A program made the translations under genes and the position numbers. This document shows, one piece after another, positions 46,742 to 58,900 of a stretch of DNA of 64,000 nt; within the stretch, counting starts at the first letter, position 1; every line of letters begins with the position of its first letter. The DNA is taken from positions 28,664 through 92,663 of the forward strand of contig NW_025062289.1 of assembly GCF_000002995.4 (NCBI RefSeq). Direction: 5' to 3'. The stretch comes from Brugia malayi (taxonomy: Eukaryota > Nematoda > Chromadorea > Rhabditida > Onchocercidae). Below the pieces are notes generated by a model. It was given only the letters and a program-made list of their open reading frames with translations. It was not told the origin of the DNA and searched no databases.

Positions 46742-49700
46742 TCATTTCATTGCTTTTTTATTAACACCAGAATCAATAAAGCGTATTGCGCGTTGTTTAT
46801 TAATATAATGCCAAATACGCATAGCAATATTCATCAAGCCACCAATTAATGTTGATATAATTAAAAGTGTTACAACTAAACAATTTTAAAGCTGGTAGAA
46901 ATGGATTCTAAAAAGATTTTTACTACTTTTTAATTGTTGATATATTTATTTATTTAGAAGCAAAATAAATTTTTGATATTTTTTAATTTTTGATATATAT
47001 ATTTAAAAGCAAAATGGACTATAGTTTTATTCCGTAATTAAATTTTGCTACTCTTTAATTATTGATATATCTATTTATTTATCTAGGAGCAAAATTTTAC
47101 TAATAATTTTTCCTATGACTTTATTATTAATGTATCATGCTTAGAAATAAGATAAAATGATTTATTGAAATAAAATTTATAAAAATTTATCATAAATTAT
47201 GAATATTCTGTGCAATTAAAATGATAAATATTCATTTTGATAATCAAAAAAGCGGAAAAAAAATCAAAAAAAGGGAAAACGCTATGATTAGAATAAAAAA
47301 ATAAAAATATCATCTTAACTTATTGTTAAATAATTCTAATATTGTAAACATACACTTACGTATACGTGCTATATCAGGTGAGCGTGGTGGTAAACCAACC
47401 ACGAAAATTCGATCAAAAAATTCTCTTTCAATAGTTAATGTTATCATATACCACAAGCATATAGATAAGCAAATTACCGATGATGTTTCAACAATATTCT
47501 AAAATTAGATATTGTATACATTTAGATATACCAATAATATTTAATTACTATTTTATTAATACTAAACTTATTAGCAAGTTTTTTTTAAATATTTAGTTAC
47601 TTATTATCAATCCTATCATATTAAAGTATTTATTTATCCATCAATAAAATTTCCAAATTGATCAGTTTTTTGTTGAAATGAATCATTTAAGAATATTATT
47701 TATGAGCTGTTGCGAATCACAATTGATATCATTAGAAAAAAAATTAAATTTGGAATTTTATGCTTTTCCAGATAAATTTTTCTAATAAAATCTTCTAAGT
47801 TTTATGCTTTTCCTAATTTCTAATGCATCGGCAATTTCATTATTTTGCTCAATTTTTAATCTTTATTCATTATTTTTATATTAATTTTATACTTTAATAT
47901 TTCATTGTATTAATAAATATGATTAAAAAAAAGTAATTTTTTGACTATGAGCAACTTTTTTCTTACATTTTATTAACAATGCCTAGCTTATAATATAAAC
48001 TAATGTATTTTGGCTAAAAAATTCTACATTTAATAACTTTGTTAGTAAAAATATTCTTCATTTAATTTTTATTTCATTGTATGTTTTTTAAATTTATTTT
48101 GCCACGCAAACTTATAAGAAAAAAACTTTTTTGAACTGATTTTATTTAACAAAATTTTATTGCAAACAACTGAACAGCTATTGCAAATTGCAGGCTTGAA
48201 TATATTTTAAAAATATGAATGTATTATAATTTCATATGTATAAAAAGCTCACATATGTAGATGGAATCTAAGAGTTCGCTATGTTTTTAAAGCTTTTGAA
48301 CTTGGTAAAAAAAGAAAATAGCATTTGTTTTTCTTAAATTCATTTTAAAAATTATGAAAAGTAAAAAATAATCTTTTGAAAAAAGAGAAAGATATTTTGT
48401 TTTTTTGCATATATTTTGTTTTTTTGTTTTTTTTTTTTTTTGCATCAAGCTAAAATTAAGCCATTTATCATTAAACAATAGCTTAGTCCAACTAATTTTG
48501 CAATAATTAGAGAAGATTTGAAAACTTCAAATTCATCCCTAAGCAAAACTGGATAGTTTAATTAAATTTCCTCAAATTCACTTACATATTTGAAATACTT
48601 GAAAGAAGTATTGAAATTTCAATATTTACTTCATCAATTTCATTTTCTACTAACAAGATATTGAATTTCAATAGTTGCTTAATTATTACTGGTATCATTA
48701 ATTACTAATATTAACTAGTATCATTAGTCATCAATTGCTATTACCGATGTCAGTTTTGATAATTCATTAAAAAGTTATTTGTTTCAACTGTTATCAATGT
48801 AGCAAATTTATTACATTTCTTATCAAATCATTTTAATTTAGATCTTGTCAAAAATTTGGAAAAAATATCATGCTCATGGAAATTACAATTGAAAAAATCT
48901 CTCAATTCAGATCATCATCATTAATTAATTTATATATTCATATGTAAATATTTCAATCTGTTCGCTTTTCATTTTTTTTTTCAAAATCTTTTCTCTTAAA
49001 TCAAAGTTAAACAAAAATAATTCCCATTAAATAATAAGTAAAATTTATGACAAATGTGAGCATGAGAAAAATTTAGGAAAAAATTTTGTCATTTATTTCT
49101 GAAAATTTTTTTCCAACTGAAGATTAAAGATAAAAACATTTAAAAAAAAAAAAAATCATTGTTTTAATTTCTAAAATTAAAGCGAGAAAAAAAGCTGAAA
49201 ATGATCAAAGATTCAACCGTCATTTCAATTTGTGGTTTTTGCCACTTCCATATTGGTTGTAAGATATTTCCGGATTTTGAATATTTTTCTTGGCAAATTT
49301 CACATCGATCATTATTGTTTGATCGAAGTAACCATTCATTTAAGCAATGCTCGTGAATATCGCCCATCTGGCAATTAGCATTTCTTTTTTCACTTACTTT
49401 ATTTCTTTTTATTTTTTAATAAATAATAATTTTCTTTTAAATAAAAAGTTTTTTATTACAATTGGAAATAAAAATGAGTTATAAAAATTAATAATATAAA
49501 TCGTTATTAAAAAATACGTTTGAATCAATTAAATGATAGTTTATTAATATTTGATTATATAGACTGAAGAAAAGTTTGATAAAATTATCATTAATTAAAT
49601 AATCAAATAGAATGCAATGTTTAATGAATTATGTAATGGAATAATATTTCATACGTTTAACATTTAAGTTTTATACGCTCTACATGTTTATATTGTTTTC

Positions 49701-51991
49701 AAAGCCATAAATTATAAAAAATAATGCAAAAAATGAAACACTAATTAAGCTTTAAAAAATACTAAATCTATTAATTTATTATTCGTTTGATATAAAATAG
49801 CTATAAAATTGGATTTTCGTTTATTTTAACTTGGATAATTAAATATATCGAATTGAACATTTAAATGATGATCTTTTAATTAAATACATTAATTAAGCAT
49901 ATCAAGTACGTCGAATTAAACCAACTAATTACTTATATTAAATGTATCGAATTAAATATATTAAAACATCGAATTAATTGAAAATAAAATTAAAAAAACA
50001 AGTTTTGTTGAACATATAAATCAATTTAGTACTTTATAATTCATTTAAATTGTAAATTTTAGCTTCATTGAATGTAGTAATATAAAAAGAAATAAGCTGA
50101 AAATATTAATGTAATATGAAATTAATTACCGAGATATCAAATAATTTATTATGCATAATAGATATAGGAAAAGAATGGTAATCGAATTTGAAGATCTTAC
50201 TGTTCCGGTACAGGCACATGGTCGAACAAGTTCACCGGTTTCCGATTGACATATACGGCATGCTCTTTTTTCCGTGTTAGATGAATCAGATGTGGTTTTC
50301 GGTGAGCTATAATTCTAATTTGCATTATGGAAAAACAGAATAAAAAATGATTTTCATTTAATGCACATTTTCTTTTTTTTCTCTAAAGGATTTGTTATTC
50401 ATTCCAAGTAAAAATTTTTCTTTAATAATATAATCGTTTATTACCTCAGTTTTTAAAGATAAATTATTTCAATTTAAATAAAAAAATAATCGTTAAATGA
50501 TGTTTTTCTTCTTTCAATCTTCTGTTTTTCCATTTATTACTTTGTTGAGTTTTCAATATGAGCCTTTTTTTTATTTTAAGTTATCGCTCCAGCGTTTTTT
50601 CTGACTTATCATTTAAAAAAGTTGGAAATATTTCCAATGTTTTCAGAAATAGATGAAACACATATGCTTTTTTATCATAATCTTTTCAAATGTTATGTTT
50701 CTAATAAAAAAATTGAAATTCTATCATTATTTAAAGAAATGTAAAATTTGAAATATGCTATTAAACAAAATATGAAGTTTGAAAATTATGAAAACATTTA
50801 AACAAAACAAAATAATTTGAACTGATCACATTAAAAAAATCAAATTGTATTTTAATTTTTATCTTTCATTCTTTTATTTAATAAGAGCTTGCAATTGACA
50901 TTGTAACTTCCAAAACATATATTTTTTATTTGTTAAAATATACATGTATACATATGCTAATAAAATTTTCTATCTGTATCGAATATATATAAAATTTCTG
51001 CAGGTTATAATTTGACCTATTTTAGGTCTCCAGGAAAAAAGCGAAACTATATCTCTCTGTTGCATTAATTGGTTAGAATTTTTAAAATCATGTATTTGTA
51101 TATCAACTTTAGTTATTTCATACATTTATTTCAAACATTTTTAATAGGACCCATTGGAGCTTTTTTTTTTTTTTTTCTTAATTTAATGCAAGAAAGTATA
51201 GAGAGAGAGAGAGATGGAAAAAAGAAAAAGGAACTAAAGTATTCGAGTGATACTTCTGATATTTTCAAGACATTATTATTTTAAATTTTCCCAAAAAAGG
51301 AGAAAAAAAAGCAGCAATAAAAACAGTAATATTGTAGCGGAATAGAAAGTTAACACTAAACGTGTCAAATAAAATTTCATAATATGCATAGGAAATAAAG
51401 TAAAATTCAAGTATTACTCGGAACCAAAATAATATAATTAAAAGCTCACTTTGGTATGTCAACACGAACTGATTCTTGAAAATGTATAACATGTGTAGAT
51501 GATCCTTTTTTATTTCCGTGAAATATTTGAAAATTCTTTTCTGCTAATTTTTTTCGATTTGATTGCATTTGGATGTTGCATCATTCATTTCTGTCATTTC
51601 ATCACATTTTTCTAAACAGTTATTATCCTCATCAATTGATCCATCTGAAATAGATATATCGATTCGTTTATTCCTTTTTTTCGTTCAAAAATTTTAAATG
51701 ATTAATCAATCTTTTATTTGATTTAAAAATTTCTTTTTATATTTACTTATATTTACTTTAAAAAATAACTGCAAAAGGGAAATGAAATAATTTATTAATT
51801 GATACATAAAATAATCAGCAAAAAAATGCAAAGAAGGCACCGAAGATTATCCAATAGAAATTTTATTGTGTAAAAATCAATGGTATTTAAGCAAAAAACA
51901 AAAGAGTATACACCTACTTACTTGTAAGCGTATTTTCCATTTCATCCTGACCAATGACATCTCCATTACCATTTGCTTCAATTTTTGACAT
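46742..51991 (-). CDS. MARCH-type RING-CH E3 ubiquitin ligase
   Basis: Six minus-strand exons: 51991-51922 (starts MSKIEANGNGDVIGQ), 51644-51450, 50306-50201, 49367-49218, 47498-47360, 46875-46742. All junctions are GT..AG and in phase, giving about 264 residues. The RING-CH domain spans exons 3-4: CRIC (near residue 107), CACTGT, HEHCLNEWL, then CEIC, the C4HC3 pattern of MARCH ligases. It is followed by IWKW and two hydrophobic helices, SSVICLSICLWYMITLTI and VTLLIISTLIGGLMNIAMRI, with FVVGLPPRSPDIARI between them. This layout suits MARCH2/3-like membrane ligases that ubiquitinate vesicle cargo; the target is unknown. Exon 2 is one base short: a run of seven A at 51548-51554 breaks the frame, and one more base would restore phase. 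This may be a homopolymer consensus error or a recent null allele. Confidence 0.82.
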
Positions 51992-52880
51992 TTAATAATA
52001 ACCACTGCTCTTCAAATAAGTTTTTATGAATCAATAAACAGAAATAACAATTGCAGCGATTAAATTGATGCAATAAAAAATTTTTTTCCCATATATAAAT
52101 TAAATATGCAAATCGTGCAAATAATAATTACATGCTAAATTATTGTTATTATTATTGTAATTATAAATTTTATCGTCGAATCAATAATATATGAATCATT
52201 TTTATAAAACATAAAAGAAAGTTTTGAGATCTTCAATTTCACAGGAACAAAATCACTTTCTTACTCAGATAAAAAAATTACGAACGAAAATATTTAGAAA
52301 GATATTGTTTTGGTTTTTAGAATTTTTTTAGAAAAAGAAATTTTTGTATGCATTGCAAAAATCTACTAAGCAATTTCTATTATATATCACAACCAAAAAA
52401 AAGTTTTTTTGAAAAAAAAAAAAAAGATTTTTTTTGCTAAACGTCTGGCTTTTTTCTCCAATGTTTACATCTCCTCCTTTTTTCTTTTTCTCTCGTTTGT
52501 TCTGTTCTCATCGAATCGATCGTCTAGTAGTATTATACATATTGTACGCAATTAAATTTATTTTGTGGGAGTCTATTTCAGAATACAAGCATCTATTGAT
52601 TAACGAAAATCTATAATAATAATCTAACAATAAAACTAAATTAACAAAAAACGCGTATTAAGAAGTTACAGATCAAAATAGTAACAATACCTCATCAGAA
52701 TCGGACCTGATGAATTATGCTCATGATCTTTCCGTTGCTTTTTCTTTTTTCGTTCTTGCTATTATATTCATGTTCATGTTTTCTTTTTCTCTTATGTTCA
52801 TTTTATGTCCTGGTTATTATTTTTTGGTTTTTGAAAATTTCAGTTTTTTTCTCAGTTAAAATCTGGTTCTGTTCCTTTTC
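51992..52880. other. 5' flank of the MARCH gene
   Basis: AT-rich, no gene recognised. The T-rich open frame at 52717-52908 uses many C-ending codons, unlike the mitochondrial segment that follows, and has no family signature. Its position may include the left boundary of the mitochondrial insertion. Confidence 0.4.
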
Positions 52881-52884
52881 ATTT

Positions 52885-53215
52885 TTGATTGTTTACTATT
52901 TTGTCTGATATAAAGGGGTAGTCTATTATATGGTTTTTGACTTTGCAGAAGTTACCATATTTTGTTATTTCGTTAAATTTTTGTAAAGATTTTTTCTTTA
53001 TTTTTTGGTATATTTTTTTGTTATTTCCAATTTTTTTATTACATAATTTTTTAGATATAGTTGTTGTAGTTCTACTGAATCTTTTAATTGTTTATTATTA
53101 TTGGGAATATTTTCTTATAATGAAGTTTTTATTCTATTTTTTTATTTTGTTTTGTTTTTGGTTATTTCTTATAATTATAATGTCAATTTTATTAGTTCAG
53201 AGATTTTTTTAATGT
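52885..53215 (+). pseudogene. Mitochondrial-like segment, gene not identified
   Basis: Composition switches to strongly T- and G-rich, as in filarial mtDNA coding strands. Hydrophobic open stretches such as VVVVLLNLLIVYYYWEYF continue directly into the nad4-like sequence. nad2 would be expected upstream of nad4 in filarial mtDNA from memory, but I could not confirm it. Confidence 0.4.
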
Positions 53216-53269
53216 CCCTTTGAGATTAAAAATTTTGTTGTTGTTTGGTACTTTTAATTTAATTGGTTT

Positions 53270-54655
53270 TTTTTTTATTACTATCTATATGTTTGATATC
53301 TTTAGGTGTTAGTTATTTGGTTTTTTATCTTTCTATAATTAGTTTTAATTTTTTTTTTGAAATATTATGATTATTTTGTTCATTTGTTATTTTATGTTGG
53401 TTTATTATCTGTTTTTTGCTGTTTTAGTTTAATTTTTTTAATTTCTAATTTGTAATTAGAAGATAGCTTCAGTTTATGTTTGTTTTTTTATTGTTTTGTT
53501 CTTTTTTTAGTCCTTTTTTATTTTTTGTTTTTTTTTTCTTTATCTGTTTTAATAGGTTTTTTTTGATTCTTTTAATTTTGTTTTTTTATCTTTTATAAGT
53601 GTTTTTATTTTAGGTTTTATTTGTGTTTCTGAAGTTTTGGGTGGTTTAGTTTTTTATTGCTATCTTACCGTTTTTTCTAGTGTTTGTTTTTTTATTCTGG
53701 TAGTTTTTTAATTTTATATATTTTTTATGAATTAGCTGTATTGGCAATCTTATTTTGTTTACTTGGTTATGGTCGTCAAGTTTTTAAAAGTTAGTGCTTG
53801 TTATTATTTGGTTTTTTATACTTTATTTTTTGATATACTTTTTTTGTTTTTTTAGTCATGTTTTTAATTTCTTTAACTTTTATTATGTTTATTAAGAATT
53901 TTTATATCTTATGAGTTAATTTTTTTGTTGAGTTTATGTTTTTTGGTTAAGTTCCCTGTTTATTTTTTGCATGTATGGTTACCTAAGGTTCATGTGGAGG
54001 CTCCTACTAGTACTAGAATAGTTTTAGCTGGAGTTATATTGAAGTTATAGGTGGGACTGGGCTTTATCGTATTGGTAAGTCCTTGAATTTTTTTGGTTTT
54101 GAGCTATTAATTTTTTTCTTTGGTTAGAATAGTTTTTTGTTCTTTTAATTGTATGTTTCAAAGTGATTGTAAGTCTTTGGCTGCATATTCTTCTATTTGT
54201 CATATGGGTTTTGTTTTATTATCTGAGATTAGCATATTGTATTATGGTAAACCTACAGCTTTAATTATGATATTTAATTATGATATTACCTCATGGATAT
54301 ATTTCTATTTTGATATTTTATTTCACTGGTGAATTTTATCATATTGCTAGAAGTCGTTAGTTTATTATTATGAGGATATTTTAATATTAGTATGTTATTT
54401 TGTTTGATTTTTGTTTAACTATGGTTTCTGATTTTGGCTTTCCTAGTCCTATTTCTTTTTTTCTGAGTATTTAATATTAAATTGATTTAGTTCTGTTTTT
54501 TTATTTTAGTATTTTTTTTTCTTTTTGTGTATTTAGTTTCTTTTTATTACTCTATTTATGTTATGGTTTGTTTATAGTTGGTAATAAGGTTAGTTATATT
54601 TGTGATAGTCGGGCTATTATTTGTTTACCTTTGGTCTTTATAGTTTATATTTTTT
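53270..54655 (+). pseudogene. nad4: Nuclear mitochondrial insertion: nad4
   Basis: Read with the invertebrate mitochondrial code, fragments match NADH dehydrogenase subunit 4: [61 protein letters not shown] (out of frame at the start), VLAGV, FQSDCKSLAAYSSICHMGFV and SDFGFPSPISFFS. Frameshifts and small deletions are scattered throughout. It is a nuclear relic; in mitochondria this protein is a proton-pumping core subunit of complex I. Confidence 0.85.
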
Positions 54656-54708
54656 TTGGTTTATTTATGTTATTTAATATGAATATTTTTTTGTGGTATG
54701 TATGACTT

Positions 54709-55435
54709 TTAATGTGTTGAAGCAGAGGATTAATAATATCGTTAATCATAAAACTATTGGTACTTATTATATTATTTTAGGTTTTTGAGCTGGTTTGGGT
54801 GGGTCTTTGTTATCTATGATTAATCGTTTTGAGCTAGTCCTGGTGGTTATTTATTTTTTGGCAATGGTCAAGTTTATAATTCTGTTTTGACTATACATGG
54901 TACTCTAATGATTTTTTTATGGTAATACCTATTTTAATTGTGTTTTGGTAATTGAATATTACCTGTTATATTAGATGCTCTTAGATGGCTTTTCCTCGAG
55001 TTAATGCTTTATCTTTTCGGTTTACTTTTGTAGCTTTATTAATGGTTTATCAGTCCTTTTTTATCGGTGGTGGTCGAGATAGTAGTTGAACTTTTTATCC
55101 TCCTTTGAGAGAAGTTTCTTTAGATGTTATAATTTAAGGATTACATACTGTGGGAATTGGTTCTTTATTGGGTGCTAATAATTTTATAGTTACTACCCAG
55201 AATATACGTTCTGTTGCTGTAACTTTAGATAAAACAAGTACATTTGTTTGAACTTCTTAATTAACTTCCTTTTTGTTAGTATTATCTGTGCCTGTATTAG
55301 CTGGTTCTTTATTATTTTTATTACTTGATCGTAATTTTAATACTTCTTTTTATGATACTAAATATGGAGGCAACCCTTTGTTGCATAAACATTTATTTTG
55401 ATTTTTTGGTAATCCTGAAGTAAATTTAGAATTTA
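54709..55435 (+). pseudogene. cox1: Nuclear mitochondrial insertion: cox1 5' half
   Basis: Starts near the normal cox1 N-terminus (VNHKTIGTYYIILGFWAGLG with TGA read as Trp), then [76 protein letters not shown] and FWFFGNPEV, where it stops. The end lies at the helix with the Cu-B ligand region, so the 3' half is missing. Several frameshifts and stops occur. The nad4-cox1 order is that of nematode mtDNA, so both came in as one piece. Confidence 0.92.
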
Positions 55436-55449
55436 TAGGTAAAAAATAT

Positions 55450-55565
55450 AATTTTTTAAGTTGCATAAGCATCATAAAATGGAATTTAGTTATTATCCTA
55501 TTATATTTGGATTAGGTATATTAGTAGTGGATGTTGGATTAGTTTTATTTATAAATATAACTATT
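55450..55565 (+). pseudogene. Possible cox3 start fused to the cox1 remnant
   Basis: After cox1 breaks off, one frame reads LHKHHKMEFSYYPIMFGL-like (with ATA as Met), resembling a cox3 N-terminus. cox3 is not next to mid-cox1 in mtDNA, so this would be a rearranged or second piece. Short and uncertain. Confidence 0.3.
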
Positions 55566-55569
55566 AGTT

Positions 55570-55968
55570 TTATAAATATATCCATGAATTGTGAATAACA
55601 GCCTGAGTATCATAACTATATGGATTGTGAATCACGATTGTATATGTCTGAGCATCATACATCCATGAATGGTGAATAACGGTCTGAGTAACATATATCC
55701 ATGAACTGTGAATGACGATTTGAGTATCACAAATCCATGAAATGTGAGTCATGATTGCATATGTCTGAGTATCATACATCCAATAATTGTGAATAACGAT
55801 CTGAGTATCATAAATTTATGAAATGACAAATTACGATTGCACATGTCTGAGTATCATGCATCCATGTATTGTGACTTACGGTCTGAGTATCATACATCCA
55901 TCAATTGTGAATGACGGTCTGAGAATCATACCTAATGAATCGTTAATCAGGATTTTATATGTCTGACT
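55570..55968. repeat. Satellite, 36-45 bp units
   Basis: Roughly ten units of CATACATCCATGAATTGTGA plus ATAACGGTCTGAGTAT (36 bp). Some carry the longer form with ATCACGATTGTATATGTCTGAGTAT (about 45 bp). The array sits exactly between the mitochondrial insertion and the larger satellite. Confidence 0.9.
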
Positions 55969-58900
55969 ATCACTAGAAGACATTTTGATTATTTCATGCC
56001 ACTTCTCTGCAAATGCAACAATATCACTAAAAGACATTCTGATTAAATCATTAACTCATACCATTTCTCCACAGGTATAACAATACAACTAGAATATTTT
56101 TTGATAAATTCATTAACTCACATCATTTCTCTACCAATATAACAAGATCACTAGAAGATATTTTGATTAATTCATTAACTCATACCATTTCTCTGCAAAT
56201 ATAACAATATCACAAGAAGGTATTTTGATTACTTCACTAACTCATACCATTTCTTTACCATATAACAAGATCACTAGGAGATATTTTGATTAATTCATTA
56301 ACTCGTACCATTTCTCTACAGATAAAAGAATATCACTAGAAGACATTTGATTAATTCACGCCATTTCTCTGCAAATATAACAATACCACTAGAAGATATT
56401 TTGATTAATTCATTAACTCATATCATTTCTCTGCAGATATAACAATATCACTAGAAGACATTTTGATTAATTCATGACATTTCTCTGCAAATATAACAAG
56501 ATCACTAGAAGACATTTTGATTAATTCATTAACTCATATCATTTCTCTGCAGATATAACAATATCACTAGAAGACATTTTGATTAATTCATGACATTTCT
56601 CTGCAAATATAACAAGATCACTAGGAGACATTTTGATTAATTCATGCCACATCTCTGCAAATATAACAATATCACTAGAAGATATTTTGATTAATTCATT
56701 AACTCATATCATTCCTCTGCAAATATAACAATACCACTAGAAGACATTTTGATTAATTCACGCCATTTCTCTGCAAATATAACAATACCACTAGAAGACA
56801 TTTTGATTAACTCATGACATTTCTCTGCAAATATAACAAGATCACTAGAAGACATTTCGATTAATTCATGCCATTTCTCTGCAAATATAACAATATCACT
56901 AGAAGATATTTCGATAAAATTCATGCCACTTCTCTGCAAATATAACAATATCACTAGAAGGTATTTTGATTACTTCACTAACTCACATCATTTCTCTACA
57001 GATATAACAAGATCACTAGAAAGATATTTTGATTAATTCACTAACTCATACCATATCTTTACCATATAACAAGATCACTAGGAGATATTTTGATTAATTC
57101 ATTAACTCGTACCATTTCTCTACAGATAAAAGAATATCACTGAAGACATTTTGATTAACTCATGACATTTCTCTGCAAATATAACAATATCACTAGAAGA
57201 TATTTTGATTAATTCACTAACTCATACCATTTCTTTACCAATATAACAAGATCACTAGGAGACATTTTGATTAATTCATGACATTTCTCTGCAAAATATA
57301 ACAATATCACTAGAAGTTGTTTCGATAAATTCATGCCACTTCTCTGCAAATATAACAATATCACTAGAAGATATTTTGATTAATTCATTAACTCATATCA
57401 TTCCTCTGCAAATATAACAATATCACTAGTAGATATTTCGATATATTCATTAACTCATACTATTTTTTTACAGATTAAACAATATCACTAGAAGACATTT
57501 TGAATAATTCACGCCATTTCTCTGCAAATATAACAATACCACTAGAAGACATTTTGATTAATTCACTAACTCATACCATTTCTTTACCAATATAACAAGA
57601 TCACTAGGAGACATTTTGATTAATTCATGCCACTTCTCTGCAATATAACAATATCACTAGAAGATATTTTGATTTATTCATTAACTCATACCATTTCTCT
57701 ACAGATATAACAATATCACTAGAAGACATTATGATTAATTCATGACATTTCTCTGCAGATATAACAATATCACTAGAAGATATTTTGATTAATTCATGAC
57801 ATTTCTCCGCAAATATAACAATATCACTAGAAGTTGTTTCGATTTATTCACGCCATTCCTCTGCCAAATATAACAATACCACTAGAAGAGATTTGATTAA
57901 TTCATTAACTCATACCATTTCTCTGCAGATATAACAATATCACTAGAAGACATTTTAATTAATTCACGCCATTTCTCTGCAAATCTAACAATATCACTAG
58001 AAGATATTTCGATATATTAATTAACTCATACTATTTTTTTACAGATTAAACGATATCACTAGAAGACATTTTGAATAATTCACGCCATTCCTCTGCAAAT
58101 ACAACAATACCACTAGAAGACATTTTGATTAATTCATTGACTCATACCATTTCTCTGCAGATATAACAATATCACTAGAAGGTATCTTGATTACTTCACT
58201 AACTCATTTCATTTCTCTACAGATATAACAAGATCACTAGAAGATATTTTGATTAATTCACTAACTCATACCATTTCTTTACCGTATAACAAGATCACAA
58301 GGAGATATTTTGATTAATTCATTAACTCATATTATTCCTCAACAGATATAACAATATCACTAGAAGACATTTTGATTAATTCATTAACTCATACCAATTC
58401 TCTGCAAATATTACAAGACCACTAGGAGACATTTTGATTAATCGTTAACTCCTACCATTTCTCTACAGATAAAAGAATATCACTAGAAGACATTTTGATT
58501 AATTCACGCCATTTCTCTGCAAATATAAACAATATCACTAGAAGACATTTTGATAAAATTCATGCCACTTCTCTGCAAATATAACAAGATCACTAGAAGA
58601 TATTTTGATTAATTCACTAACTCATACCATATCCTTACCAATATAACAAGATCACTAGAAGACATTTTGATAAATTCATTAACTCATATCATTTCTCTGC
58701 AAATATAAACCACTAGAAGATATTTTGATTTATTCATGACATTTCTCTGCAAATATTACAATATCACTAGAAGTTGTTTCGATAAATTCATGCACTTCTC
58801 TGCAAATATAACAATATCACTAGAAGATATTTCGATATATTCATTAACTCATACTATATTTTTACAGATTAAACAATATCACTAGAAGACATTTTGATTA

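Noticed and set aside
52717..52908. Hydrophobic open frame just before the mitochondrial insertion
   Set aside because: Many C-ending codons do not fit filarial mtDNA, and no mitochondrial gene was recognised in it.
54709..55435. Recoded TGA codons in a nuclear gene
   Set aside because: TGA reads as Trp because the segment derives from mtDNA and keeps mitochondrial codons. No nuclear recoding is needed.
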